Assembly: GCA_028285315.1 (NCBI GenBank)
Contig: JANQPU010000176.1
Coordinates: forward strand, 1-44,596
Length of the DNA stretch: 44,596 nucleotides
Direction of reading: 5' to 3'
Origin: Acaryochloris sp. IP29b_bin.176
GTDB taxonomy: Bacteria > Cyanobacteriota > Cyanobacteriia > Thermosynechococcales > Thermosynechococcaceae
Each line of letters starts with the position of its first letter. The first letter of the stretch is position 1. The position numbers and the translations under genes are program-made. Below, piece by piece: positions 18,090-26,541 of this stretch. The notes under the pieces were generated by a model, which searched no databases, had not been told where the DNA came from, and was given only the letters and a program-made list of their open reading frames with translations.

Positions 18090-19016
18090 ATGGCCGTTCT
18101 CACACCGGAAGAGGTACAAGCTAAAGTTCAACAAGGCATTTCTTTACAAGGGGCAGAACTCAGCAATATCAACTTGCAAGGATACTGCCTAGATGAAGGC
18201 CACTTCCCGCAAGCCTATTTACGGGTTGCTAATTTATCCGGGGCTTCCTGTAATCGGGCCGACTTTACCGAAGCCATCCTGGTCTTATCCACTCTTACAG
18301 GGATTAGCTTGCAGGATGCTCTGCTGACGGAAGCCCAGCTGACGTCTGCCCGTCTGGAGTCAGCCAACTTGATGGGCATTCATGGGGTGAAGTTAAAGCT
18401 GCATGGAGCGCTTCTGGATCAGGCGAATGCAGCGACAGCCATCCTGGAAGCAGTCGATCTGGCCGAAGCAACGGGGCACTATGCCTGTTTTCGCGATGCC
18501 ATTTTAATCAAGGCCGATCTGTCCCAGAGTGATTTCAAGGGGGCCAATTTCAATCGGGCGAAGCTCAATGATGCGAATTTGAGTCAGGCCCAATTCCCAG
18601 AGGCCATTTTTGCCCATGCCCGTTTGGAGCGATCGCAATTTGCACAGGCCGATTTACAAAAAGCAGATTTTACGGGTGCTGATTTAATCGGTAGTCACTT
18701 TGAGCAAGTCAATCTTAAGGGCGCACAATTACAGCAAGCTAGCTTAGATCACGTATCCTTAGTCCGGGCCTGTCTGGAGTCAACCAATTTTGAACGGGCT
18801 TCCCTGTATAGTGCCAATTTGGAACAGGCCGATTTAACTGGAGCCATTGTTGCTCAAACGGATTTCCGGGAGGCCAATCTGGAAAAGACGCAACTGCATA
18901 GCGTTAATTTTGCTGACAGCATTGTATCAGGTGCCCTCTTCACTGATGCTCAAGGGCTATCGAATGAGCAAAAGCAACTGCTCCGAAAACGAGGCGCTTT
19001 AAATATTCCCAACTAA
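18090..19016 (+). CDS. Pentapeptide-repeat protein
   Basis: A 308-residue protein made almost wholly of A(D/N)LXX-type repeats from about residue 20 to 285 (for example GANFNRAKLNDANLSQAQF). These fold as a right-handed square beta-helix. No signal peptide or catalytic domain. Cyanobacteria have many such proteins and few have known roles. It begins 50 nt after the ResC gene and may be in the same transcript, but there is no evidence that it takes part in cytochrome assembly. Confidence 0.9.
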   Translation: MAVLTPEEVQAKVQQGISLQGAELSNINLQGYCLDEGHFPQAYLRVANLSGASCNRADFTEAILVLSTLTGISLQDALLTEAQLTSARLESANLMGIHGVKLKLHGALLDQANAATAILEAVDLAEATGHYACFRDAILIKADLSQSDFKGANFNRAKLNDANLSQAQFPEAIFAHARLERSQFAQADLQKADFTGADLIGSHFEQVNLKGAQLQQASLDHVSLVRACLESTNFERASLYSANLEQADLTGAIVAQTDFREANLEKTQLHSVNFADSIVSGALFTDAQGLSNEQKQLLRKRGALNIPN

Positions 19017-19575
19017 TTTAGTTTTTACACAATTGATTGAATATTTCTTCAGGGTTCTTAAAATATGCTTTTCTGCATGCAATAAATACATAAACCCCAT
19101 GCAAAAGGTAGTGACTAGATAGTCTCAATGGTATTCATTGATACGATCCAAAGAATCATTATTTTTTACCTTGTAATTCATATTTTTCAATAGCAGCTAA
19201 ATTCTACTTATGAATATCTGAATATCAATTTTCATGGCTTTGGGTTAGTTCTTCTCATAGCCCAAAAGCATCTCAATGCAGATAGTTCTTTATTATTGGG
19301 TCGGTATTGCGATCGCAGGTAATTAAGCTTATCTTTCATCCTATTCACTTTTAAGGCATGGGAAAGTTGAGTCTGTTTAATTAGAACCCGTAAACCCTAT
19401 TCAGGAGCCATTGTTAGGCTTGATTTGTCATTTTTATTCCGTGTCTGAGGAAAAGAAATTCACCTCAATTGCCCCAGTTATTCCTTGCTCACCTTAAGCT
19501 TCAGCACAACTCAAGAAGAGTCCTTTTCATATTTTCATTGAGTGCCTCAACCCAATATCTTCAATAGGTAAATCT
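19017..19575 (+). other. 559-nt gene-free region, probable long leader of globin operon
   Basis: A+T-rich, no supported ORF. It contains the NtcA-type promoter (19131-19172), an imperfect hairpin GCTTTGGG (19237-19244) with CCCAAAAGC (19261-19269), and one HIP1 octamer near 19310. If transcription starts near 19179 the globin mRNA has a leader of about 400 nt, long enough for a structured regulatory RNA or a second promoter. Confidence 0.5.
19131..19172 (+). promoter_or_regulatory. NtcA-type promoter upstream of the globin/multihaem genes
   Basis: GTATTCATTGATAC (19131-19144) fits GTA-N8-TAC; exactly 22 nt later is TACCTT (19167-19172), fitting TAN3T. The predicted start is near 19179. This is the same geometry as the ntcB promoter in this window. 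It faces the double-globin gene, 397 nt away, with no other gene between. Chance occurrence cannot be excluded because both motifs are short. Confidence 0.6.
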
Positions 19576-20607
19576 ATGGCCTTACAAGTAGAACTTCTCG
19601 AAAATAGCTTTGAGAAGATTAAACCTCAAGCCCATGAGTTTATTCCCAGTTTTTATAGCAATTTATTCACCGACTATCCAGAGGTTCAACCGCTTTTTGC
19701 AGGAACCAATATGGAAAAGCAGGGAGCCAAACTCCTGAAATCCCTAGTCTTGGTCATTGACAATCTTCGCAAACCAGATGTGCTCAGTGATGCTTTGAAA
19801 GGACTTGGGGCACGACATGTCAAGTATGGTGCTTTACCAGAGCATTACCCATTAGTCGGGTCAACCTTGCTCAAAACATTTGAACAATATCTGGGAGAAG
19901 CCTGGACTGGGGATGTGCAGCAAGCTTGGGTAGATGCCTATGGGGCCATCACGACCATCATGCTGGAAGGAGCCGATTATTCGGAAGCAGATATTCAGCT
20001 CAAGCCATCATCAGAAACTCCATCGGCAGAAGTGAACTCACCATTGCCAGTGGAACTTCTCGAAAATAGCTTTGCCAAGGTGAAGCCAGTAGCCACTGAG
20101 TTTGTCGATCGCTTCTACGATAACTTATTTACTGACTATCCCGCCGCAAAACCTTTATTTGCGAATACTGACATTAAGCAGCAGGGCAAAAAGCTTTTGC
20201 AATCCCTAGTATTGGTCATTGACAACCTTCGCAAACCAGATGTGCTCAGTGATGCCTTGAAAGGACTGGGGGCACGGCATGTCAAGTATGGTGCCTTACC
20301 AGAGCATTACCCTTTGGTCGGCAATACGCTCCTCAAAACCTTCGAGGAGTTTCTAGGCGAAGCTTGGACAGATGATGTCAAACAAGCCTGGGTCGATGCC
20401 TATGAAGCCATCAGCACCATCATGTTGGATGGGGCCGATTACTCTCAGACAGATTTAGATCTTAATTCGACTCAACCGATGCCTCCCACACCCGAACCCA
20501 TTAGCTTTTCTAGTGAAGTATCGGGGACTGATCGACCGACAGGATTGTTATTAGGTCTGGCTGGTGGTGGCATTATTGCGGTCATTCTTGCCATTTTGTT
20601 GGTCTAA
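19576..20607 (+). CDS. Tandem double globin with C-terminal membrane anchor
   Basis: A 343-residue protein with two flavohaemoglobin/Vitreoscilla-type globin domains (about 1-137 and 156-291) and a terminal hydrophobic helix (about 322-343, LLLGLAGGGIIAVILAILLV). Each domain has the proximal histidine in ARHVKYG (His81, His235), followed by PEHYPLVG, a CD-corner phenylalanine in PLFA (Phe41, Phe195) and a likely distal glutamine in KQG/QQG (Gln49, Gln203). Residues 56-95 and 210-249 are identical, so the domains arose by duplication. No reductase domain is fused. It probably binds O2 or NO at the membrane, facing the cytoplasm, close to the cytochromes encoded downstream. Confidence 0.92.
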   Translation: MALQVELLENSFEKIKPQAHEFIPSFYSNLFTDYPEVQPLFAGTNMEKQGAKLLKSLVLVIDNLRKPDVLSDALKGLGARHVKYGALPEHYPLVGSTLLKTFEQYLGEAWTGDVQQAWVDAYGAITTIMLEGADYSEADIQLKPSSETPSAEVNSPLPVELLENSFAKVKPVATEFVDRFYDNLFTDYPAAKPLFANTDIKQQGKKLLQSLVLVIDNLRKPDVLSDALKGLGARHVKYGALPEHYPLVGNTLLKTFEEFLGEAWTDDVKQAWVDAYEAISTIMLDGADYSQTDLDLNSTQPMPPTPEPISFSSEVSGTDRPTGLLLGLAGGGIIAVILAILLV

Positions 20608-20625
20608 TCCTTTAGGGCAGTTGTA

Positions 20626-21273
20626 GTGGCCAAGACGCAAAGATCATTTTTGAGCCTTTCAGCTCTATTCAATGTCAGAAATACTGTGATTGTGCTGTGT
20701 TTAATCTTGATGGGTTGGTTGGGAGCCGCCTTTGCCTTAGATCACAAAACGATCTTTTTGCCTGGCGTAACGTCTAATGGGCATCTCCTGCTTGAAGCTT
20801 CCTGTGCCTCTTGCCATGAAGGTTTCAAGCCTGTGAGTAATGAAACCTGTATGCGCTGTCATGAGGCAGAAATGGCCACGGATGCCCATGGACCCAAGAA
20901 ATTTCGTGATCTGCGCTGGGCCGCTGAACTAGAGAAGTTGGAGGTATTAACCTGTACCACTTGCCACAACGAACATGTGCACATGTTTGGTCGAGGGGTA
21001 CATCTGAAACCGGATCTCTGCATGATTTGCCATGAAGGCATTATTCAAGGTGAATTAGCGAGTCATAAGGGTTTCTCACCGGATGGATGTTGGACGGCTG
21101 GTTGCCATAATTTCCATGACCATCGCAGCATATCAACAGGCTTCTTACGCCAAAACATGGGCCAAGCGGATATGTTGCCCAAGCCTGCGTTACCGACCCG
21201 AAGTATTCAGCCTGAACTCACAGCACCGCCTCAACCGGACTTAGGCAAGGAGTTCATAGGAGGGCGAGCATGA
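20626..21273 (+). CDS. Membrane-anchored pentahaem c-type cytochrome, one CX4CH site
   Basis: A 215-residue protein starting with GTG, 18 nt after the globin stop. One membrane helix (about 18-37, NTVIVLCLILMGWLGAAFAL) anchors it; the rest is extracytoplasmic. Haem sites: CASCH (60-64), CMRCH (75-79), CTTCH (110-114), CMICH (132-136) and the unusual CWTAGCH (155-161). Additional histidines (HVHMFGRGVH, HNFHDHRS) can supply distal ligands, giving bis-His haems as in cytochrome c3-like electron carriers. The C-terminus is proline-rich. It overlaps the next gene by 4 nt (ATGA), so the two are made together. Confidence 0.88.
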   Translation: MAKTQRSFLSLSALFNVRNTVIVLCLILMGWLGAAFALDHKTIFLPGVTSNGHLLLEASCASCHEGFKPVSNETCMRCHEAEMATDAHGPKKFRDLRWAAELEKLEVLTCTTCHNEHVHMFGRGVHLKPDLCMICHEGIIQGELASHKGFSPDGCWTAGCHNFHDHRSISTGFLRQNMGQADMLPKPALPTRSIQPELTAPPQPDLGKEFIGGRA

Positions 21274-22052
21274 AGCAGTTGGTTCTGGGAGGGCTACTGG
21301 TGTTGGTGCTGTGGAGTGGGTGGCCTGATTCCGCTGTGGCTGTTGATCAGGCTCAGCTCCAATCCATTAATCAAAGCTGGTCACAAAGTGCCCATGCGCT
21401 GGCCAATGTGAACTGCTCAAGCTGTCATCAAAATAATTCCGCTAAACAGGTGATTCAGCAGCCCACCCACGAGAGCTGTCGATCTTGTCATGAAGCGCAG
21501 GTGGATACCTTTTTACTGGGCAAGCATGGTATTCGCTTGCTGGAAGGGCAACCAGCTTTAACACCAGCCTTAGCCCATTTACCGATGCAGGCTGCTGCTC
21601 ATGACAAGCAAATGAACTGTAATGCCTGTCATGATGTGCATTCAGTGAAAACCCTCCCAGCCTCCGTTGATTCTTGTCTGACCTGTCATCAGGACACCCA
21701 TTCCCTGAATTACAAAAACTCTAGGCATGCTCAATTACTGCGAGAAGAGGGGGCACTCCCCCGTCCTTCAACCGCTTCAACGACTTGTGCCACTTGCCAT
21801 CTGCCCCGACAAACATCGGCATCGGGGACGGTGATGGTCAACCACAAAAATACCTATACGTTATTGCCGCGCGATCGCATGGTGAAAGAGGTCTGTATGA
21901 ATTGCCACGGCATGGAATTTGCCTACAACAGCATTTTTGATGATGACTTAGTGGAGTCCAATTTTGCCCGACCCCCCACCTTATCGATGGACACTCTGAA
22001 AATGGTGCGTGCTCTAGAAAAACAACGGTCGGGCAATTCCACGTCAGAGTAG
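21270..22052 (+). CDS. Hexahaem c-type cytochrome, secreted
   Basis: A 260-residue protein with a signal peptide (about 1-24) and six CXXCH sites: CSSCH (49), CRSCH (70), CNACH (117), CLTCH (136), CATCH (173) and CMNCH (209). NYKNSRHA and the stretch RDRMVKEVCMNCHG recall the C-terminal half of hydroxylamine-oxidoreductase-like multihaem proteins, though it is shorter and has no CXXCK active-site motif as in NrfA. Translation is coupled to the pentahaem gene by an ATGA overlap. The likely role is electron transfer or a redox reaction on a small nitrogen compound; the substrate is not shown. Confidence 0.88.
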   Translation: MKQLVLGGLLVLVLWSGWPDSAVAVDQAQLQSINQSWSQSAHALANVNCSSCHQNNSAKQVIQQPTHESCRSCHEAQVDTFLLGKHGIRLLEGQPALTPALAHLPMQAAAHDKQMNCNACHDVHSVKTLPASVDSCLTCHQDTHSLNYKNSRHAQLLREEGALPRPSTASTTCATCHLPRQTSASGTVMVNHKNTYTLLPRDRMVKEVCMNCHGMEFAYNSIFDDDLVESNFARPPTLSMDTLKMVRALEKQRSGNSTSE

Positions 22053-22103
22053 TCCATTCCCTATCTAACGAATTGGATGCATGTCATTGAGAGGAGACAC
22101 AAG

Positions 22104-22754
22104 ATGAATTTGACACGAAAATGGTTAGGCAATTTGCGTTCACGAACCCTTGCCTTTTTGGCCCTAGCTGCAGCGATTTGCTTTACCGCTGTAGCTTGCA
22201 GTGGGGGGGCTGAATCCCAATCTACTGGAGGGGTTAAACCTGAATTGGTTGCGGATTATATTCATACCGCTTTAGCCTCAGACCGCACTGCCTATACCAA
22301 GCATGTGGTGAACCGCGCCAAAAAACTAGAGGGGAAGCCTAAGGAAGATGGAGTTTTGGAGGTAGAAGCCACCGAAGGCTGGGAAAACAGTAATGGCATC
22401 CCCCTACCCGCCCAAATGTTTCGTCTCGGGTCCGAAATTGCATCCGAAGACAGCGCCTTCACCTACAACCTGATTTCAACTTGGTATATTAACGACGCTC
22501 AAGGTCCTAAGAGTGAGTTTGAGAAAAAAGCAATGGCAGAAGTTGAGAAAACTGGAGAGCCTTTCAGAGATTATCAGGAGGTTGGTGGGAAACAATATTT
22601 TTCTGCCCTCTATCCAGACAAGGCAGTAGCTGAAGCCTGTGTCACTTGCCACAATACCCATCCTATCCATAAGGAACGGTATCCCGATAAGGTTTTCAAG
22701 ATGGATGACGTCATGGGAGGTGTGATGATCAATATTCCTTTGGAAGGTGCTTAG
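22104..22754 (+). CDS. Tll0287-like (DUF3365) monohaem c lipoprotein
   Basis: ATG 22104 is preceded by GAGAGGAG; an upstream ATG at 22077 has no such site. The 216-residue product has a lipoprotein signal with TAVAC at 28-32. The rest fits the Tll0287-like/DUF3365 domain, a PAS-like fold carrying covalent haem c; the site is CVTCHNTHP (from residue 179). Such domains occur as stand-alone haem proteins and as sensor inputs. Here there is no kinase or other output domain, so it may be a small electron carrier or gas-binding protein on the membrane, matured by the adjacent System II proteins. Confidence 0.85.
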   Translation: MNLTRKWLGNLRSRTLAFLALAAAICFTAVACSGGAESQSTGGVKPELVADYIHTALASDRTAYTKHVVNRAKKLEGKPKEDGVLEVEATEGWENSNGIPLPAQMFRLGSEIASEDSAFTYNLISTWYINDAQGPKSEFEKKAMAEVEKTGEPFRDYQEVGGKQYFSALYPDKAVAEACVTCHNTHPIHKERYPDKVFKMDDVMGGVMINIPLEGA

Positions 22755-22803
22755 ATCCTTGCCATAGCACAATTTTCAAAGACTGATGACGTTCTGTGGG
22801 GGA

Positions 22804-22843
22804 AGGGGATTGCGCCACCAGTCGATCCCCTAGAACATTTTTT
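22804..22843 (+). terminator. Terminator-like hairpin after the haem lipoprotein gene
   Basis: AGGGGAT (22804-22810) pairs with ATCCCCT (22825-22831) across a 14-nt loop, followed six bases later by six T residues (22838-22843). The offset T-run makes it a weak candidate; it may attenuate transcription into the cytochrome b gene. Confidence 0.4.
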
Positions 22844-22897
22844 ACATCTTCGTGGGGACGAACCCATCGTTCAAAGTCCTGTCACTCTTGTTGAGCT

Positions 22898-23506
22898 ATG
22901 AAGCCCAAGTTTTCCACCCTTATTATTCTGACACTGGTTGTAGCAGCCATTTTGACCCCCTTTGCTTTGAGTGGGGTATACATTCCGTTGTTGCGAGATC
23001 GCAACTTCAATGCGTTGATCGTTCTTCAAACGGATCTCTACAAGCTAATTACTGGCTTTGTTGTTCTGGCCTTAGTCTTCTTTGAACTCGTGCTAGCACT
23101 CCGTAAGCGAGGGCGGCGATGGAAAATTGCGGTGCCGGGCTCCATTATGCTGTGGCGCAGTCTGCATATCTTTGTGGGGGTAGCACTAATAGCCACCGTT
23201 TTGCTCCATACAGGCGGAGCCGTTGGCGACAACTTCAATGCAATATTTCTGTGGGTTTTCTTTGGAGTTGCCCTATCTGCCCTAATGGGAGTTGTGGCGG
23301 AGACAGGAATTTTAGAGTCTTCCCAGAAATATTTTGGTTTGGTTCCTCAAAGCTGGCATGGTTTGGCCAAGCGTTTACCTCAGGTCTCAAAGGGGCCGCT
23401 CATTCGCAAACTTCGTTTGATTTGGCTATCAACCCATATCATCCTGGTCAGTATGTTTTGTGTCATGTTGGGCTTTCATATTTTCTTGGCCTTTTATTTT
23501 CAATAA
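22898..23506 (+). CDS. Di-haem b type membrane cytochrome (b561-like)
   Basis: A 202-residue protein with about five membrane helices (about 7-27, 48-68, 87-105, 115-135, 174-200). Two helices carry histidine pairs 14 residues apart: His90/His104 (LHIFVGVALIATVLLH) and His180/His194 (THIILVSMFCVMLGFH). That layout, two haem b stacked across a four-helix core, is typical of cytochrome b561-type and related quinol or ferric reductases. As the last gene of the block it would provide the route between the quinone pool and the multihaem c proteins. It is separated from them by 143 nt and a weak terminator. Confidence 0.75.
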   Translation: MKPKFSTLIILTLVVAAILTPFALSGVYIPLLRDRNFNALIVLQTDLYKLITGFVVLALVFFELVLALRKRGRRWKIAVPGSIMLWRSLHIFVGVALIATVLLHTGGAVGDNFNAIFLWVFFGVALSALMGVVAETGILESSQKYFGLVPQSWHGLAKRLPQVSKGPLIRKLRLIWLSTHIILVSMFCVMLGFHIFLAFYFQ

Positions 23507-23531
23507 TCCCACCATTAAATCAAGATCAAAA

Positions 23532-23557
23532 AAGAGGGCGGTGTTTGCCGCCCTCTT
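23532..23557 (-). terminator. Rho-independent terminator of groESL
   Basis: A perfect 10-bp stem AAGAGGGCGG / CCGCCCTCTT with a 6-nt loop. On the minus strand it runs directly into a T-run (the plus strand reads AAAAAA before it), so it terminates groEL; it may also stop plus-strand transcription from the cytochrome b gene, which converges on it. Confidence 0.9.
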
Positions 23558-23605
23558 CGATTAGTTCTCTTCGATTAGTTGAAAAGCAACTTAGGCTCAG
23601 GGACT

Positions 23606-25237
23606 TTAGTAGTCAAAGTCTCCGCCCATGCCGGCACCCGCTGGGGCATTTTCCTTCGGCTCAGGCTTATCAGAAATAATGCACTCAGTGGTAAGGACCA
23701 TGCCAGCAATAGAAGCGGCATTTTGCAATGCCGAACGAGTTACCTTAGCAGGATCGACAATCCCAGCGGCAAACATGTCAGTAAACTCATTGACAGAGGC
23801 ATCGAAGCCGACATTGAACTCCTTCTCGCGAACTCGCTCAGCAATGACAGCACCATTTTGACCGGCATTCTCAGCAATTCGCTTCAAAGGCGCAGTTAAG
23901 GCGCGCTCTACGATTGTGGCACCAATCAACTCTTCACCTGTCAGGTTATCCGCAGCCCAACTTGCAAGTTGAGGGCCTAGATGAGCCAAAGTGGTACCAC
24001 CACCAGGAACAATCCCTTCTTCAACGGCGGCCTTAGTAGAGTTGATCGCATCTTCTAGGCGCAGCTTCCGATCTTTCATTTCAGTCTCAGTGGCAGCACC
24101 AACTTTGATGACGGCAACACCCCCTGCTAGTTTAGCCAAGCGCTCTTGCAGCTTTTCTTTATCGTAGGAAGAATCGGTTTCGTCCATTTGGCGACGAATT
24201 TGCTCACAGCGGGCTTGAACAGCGGTTTCATTACCTTCGGCCACTAAAGTGGTCGTGTCTTTAGTGATGGTGATCCGACGGGCTTGCCCCATCATCTCCA
24301 GCTTAGCGCTCTCTAGTTTGAGGCCAGCATCTTCAGTAATCACCTGACCGCCCGTCAATACGGCAATATCTTCGAGCATGGCTTTACGACGATCGCCAAA
24401 GCCTGGTGCTTTCACCGCCGCGACATTCAAGACACCGCGCAAACGGTTAACCACTAATGTGGCCAAGGCTTCTTTCTCAATGTCCTCGGCAATCACCACC
24501 AAAGGCTTACCTGCACGAGCGGCTTGTTCCAGTACAGGAACCAAATCTTGCACAAGGGTAATTTTCTTGTCGGTTAACAACACATAGGGCTCGTCAAGAA
24601 CAGCCTCCATCCGCTCTGTATCCGTTGCAAAGTAAGGAGAGATATAGCCTTTGTCAAAGCGCATCCCTTCAGTAACCTCCAGTTCGGTGGTCATAGATTT
24701 GCCCTCTTCGAGGGAAATGACACCCTCTTTGCCCACCTTGTCCATCGCATTGGCAATCATCTGGCCGACTTCATCATCGTTACCAGCGGAAATGGTACCG
24801 ACTTGGGCGATGGCTTTGGAGTCTTCGACAGGGCGTGCATGCTCGGCAATCTTATCAACCAGAAAAGCAGATGCTTTTTCAATGCCTCGTTTGAGGGAAA
24901 TGGCATTAGCGCCAGCCACAACATTGCGCATCCCTTCTTTCACCATCGCGTGAGCGAGAACGGTAGCCGTTGTCGTTCCGTCCCCAGCTGCATCGTTGGT
25001 TTTAGAGGCGGCTTGACGAATCAGGGCAACTCCTGTGTTCTCAATATTATCCTCAAGCTCAATTTCCTTCGCAATAGTGACCCCATCATTCACAATCTGA
25101 GGAGCACCAAACTTCTTTTCTAAAACAACATTTCGACCTTTAGGGCCTAATGTCACAGCCACAGATTCACAAAGGATATCCATTCCTTTTTCAAGGGCGC
25201 GACGAGCATTTTCGTTGTAAATAATGCGTTTAGCCAT
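23606..25237 (-). CDS. groL: Chaperonin GroEL
   Basis: A full-length 543-residue GroEL, the 14-mer folding chamber that works with GroES and ATP. Key motifs include [14 protein letters not shown] (about 29-42) and the ATP-site [10 protein letters not shown] (about 86-95), with GIVPGGGT near 411-418. The C-terminus ends MGGDFDY rather than with the usual GGM repeats, as in some cyanobacterial GroELs. It follows groES by 101 nt with the CIRCE/K-box promoter upstream of groES, so it is the groESL-operon copy (GroEL1 type), not the solitary GroEL2. Confidence 0.98.
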   Translation of the reverse strand: MAKRIIYNENARRALEKGMDILCESVAVTLGPKGRNVVLEKKFGAPQIVNDGVTIAKEIELEDNIENTGVALIRQAASKTNDAAGDGTTTATVLAHAMVKEGMRNVVAGANAISLKRGIEKASAFLVDKIAEHARPVEDSKAIAQVGTISAGNDDEVGQMIANAMDKVGKEGVISLEEGKSMTTELEVTEGMRFDKGYISPYFATDTERMEAVLDEPYVLLTDKKITLVQDLVPVLEQAARAGKPLVVIAEDIEKEALATLVVNRLRGVLNVAAVKAPGFGDRRKAMLEDIAVLTGGQVITEDAGLKLESAKLEMMGQARRITITKDTTTLVAEGNETAVQARCEQIRRQMDETDSSYDKEKLQERLAKLAGGVAVIKVGAATETEMKDRKLRLEDAINSTKAAVEEGIVPGGGTTLAHLGPQLASWAADNLTGEELIGATIVERALTAPLKRIAENAGQNGAVIAERVREKEFNVGFDASVNEFTDMFAAGIVDPAKVTRSALQNAASIAGMVLTTECIISDKPEPKENAPAGAGMGGDFDY

Positions 25238-25338
25238 GGAAGCTCAACCTCAAACTTAAAGGAGTAACAGCGTAGTTAGACAAAATAAAATTGCCCAGTT
25301 GAATGGGCAGAACGAATCGGACGACGGTACAGGTCTAT

Positions 25339-25650
25339 TTAATTGACAATTGCCAAAATATCTTTTTCAGACAGCAACACATACTCTTCACCACCAAGCT
25401 TGACATCCGTGCCAGCATACTTGGAGTAAAGGACTTTGTCGCCTTCTTTTACATCTAAGGCTTGGCGAGAACCATCATCACTCCGCTTGCCTGGTCCAAC
25501 AGCAGTGATTTCACCAACCTGGGGCTTCTCTTGAGCAGCGTCAGGCAGGATAATACCACCAGCCGTTTGCTCTTCTGCCGCACTGACTTTGACAAACACG
25601 CGATCGCCCAAAGGCTTGACTGTAGAGACGCTTAAGGAAATAGCTGCCAT
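25339..25650 (-). CDS. groS: Co-chaperonin GroES
   Basis: A 103-residue GroES, the heptameric lid of GroEL. It shows [12 protein letters not shown] (about 11-22), the mobile loop [19 protein letters not shown] (about 26-44) and the ending [15 protein letters not shown] strong GGAGGAG ribosome site precedes the ATG. It is first in the groESL operon. Confidence 0.98.
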   Translation of the reverse strand: MAAISLSVSTVKPLGDRVFVKVSAAEEQTAGGIILPDAAQEKPQVGEITAVGPGKRSDDGSRQALDVKEGDKVLYSKYAGTDVKLGGEEYVLLSEKDILAIVN

Positions 25651-25686
25651 ACCGGCTCCTCCAAACTAGATAATGATTACTGGGAT

Positions 25687-25713
25687 TTAGCACTCTCGAC
25701 TCCCGAGTGCTAA
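25687..25713. promoter_or_regulatory. CIRCE operator (HrcA site) of groESL
   Basis: TTAGCACTC-N9-GAGTGCTAA, a perfect copy of the consensus. It lies immediately downstream of a minus-strand promoter, TTGAAT (25741-25736), 17 nt, ATAAAT (25718-25713), so bound HrcA would cover the transcription start. Predicts heat-shock derepression of groESL. Confidence 0.97.
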
Positions 25714-25751
25714 TTTATCTGAGGTGATTGGCCAAATTCAATCTTTTGACT

Positions 25752-25767
25752 GTACGGGTTCCCGAAC
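25752..25767 (-). promoter_or_regulatory. K-box upstream of groESL
   Basis: On the minus strand GTTCGGGAACCCGTAC fits the cyanobacterial K-box consensus GTTCGG-NNAN-CCNNAC at every fixed position. In other cyanobacteria the K-box gives positive light/heat control of groESL in addition to CIRCE. It sits about 10 nt upstream of the -35 element. Confidence 0.8.
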
Positions 25768-25834
25768 TTGATGCTCAAAGCAGCTTAGGGACTTTTGCCC
25801 AGAGAGTTTCAGTACCTGGTATTGTCTGATCCCA

Positions 25835-26377
25835 TTAATGATCTCGGGTCACTAACTCGACCCCATCTCGCTGATCAGTGAGTTCCAAATAGACATTGAC
25901 CAGCTCCTCTCGCGCGGTGGGAAGTATCTTTCCTGTAAAGTCCGGATGAATGGGTAACTCTCGATGACCCCGATCAATGAGCACCAGTAATTGAATCAGG
26001 GTAGGTCGTCCATAATCGTGAACTGCATTCAAGGCAGCCCGGATGGTTCGACCACTGTAGATAACATCATCAACTAAGAGAACCGTTTTCTGAGATAGAT
26101 CAGTTGGCAGATCGGTTTTCCCAGGGGTCCTCACTGTAATTTGATCTAAGTCATCTCGGTAGAAAGTAATATCCAGACTACCGACAGGGACTTTGATACT
26201 TTCTAAAAGTTCTATCTGTTGGGCCAAGGCTATTGCTAAAGGGACTCCCCGTGTAGGGATGCCAAGGAGCACAAGCTGCTCCAGCACTCCCGTCCGTTCA
26301 ATCACTTCTGATGCCAACCGAGTAATTGTGCGGCGCAGTTCTTGAGGAGACAGGATTTCAACAATGTTAGAGGACAT
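25835..26377 (-). CDS. pyrR: PyrR: pyrimidine regulator / uracil phosphoribosyltransferase
   Basis: A 180-residue type I phosphoribosyltransferase with the PRPP loop [18 protein letters not shown] (about 98-115) and PyrR-specific [10 protein letters not shown] (about 39-48). In Gram-positive bacteria it binds pyr mRNA; in cyanobacteria it may act mainly as UPRTase. No pyr gene is adjacent here, and I saw no obvious PyrR-binding hairpin upstream. It lies about 185 nt beyond the groES start on the same strand. Confidence 0.92.
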   Translation of the reverse strand: MSSNIVEILSPQELRRTITRLASEVIERTGVLEQLVLLGIPTRGVPLAIALAQQIELLESIKVPVGSLDITFYRDDLDQITVRTPGKTDLPTDLSQKTVLLVDDVIYSGRTIRAALNAVHDYGRPTLIQLLVLIDRGHRELPIHPDFTGKILPTAREELVNVYLELTDQRDGVELVTRDH

Positions 26378-26541
26378 GGATGTAACATCCTCGCAGTATT
26401 ATCACGCTGAAGACCTCATTGTGATGGAGAATAGAGAGTACTGCGTTGATTCTACGCATTTTTGCGGAAGCCAACATGCCTAAAACTTGCTATTTCTAGA
26501 TGGAGTACACAAACTTGTTGTCCTTTACCCATTGAGTTGCT

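Noticed and set aside
21270-22052. Annotation as NrfA nitrite reductase
   Set aside because: No CXXCK active-site haem motif, and the protein is too short.
22476-22772. 98-codon minus-strand frame opposite the haem lipoprotein
   Set aside because: Antisense shadow of the DUF3365 gene, which has a ribosome site, lipobox and haem motif.
23628-25123. Several plus-strand frames opposite groEL
   Set aside because: Antisense shadows of a fully conserved chaperonin gene.
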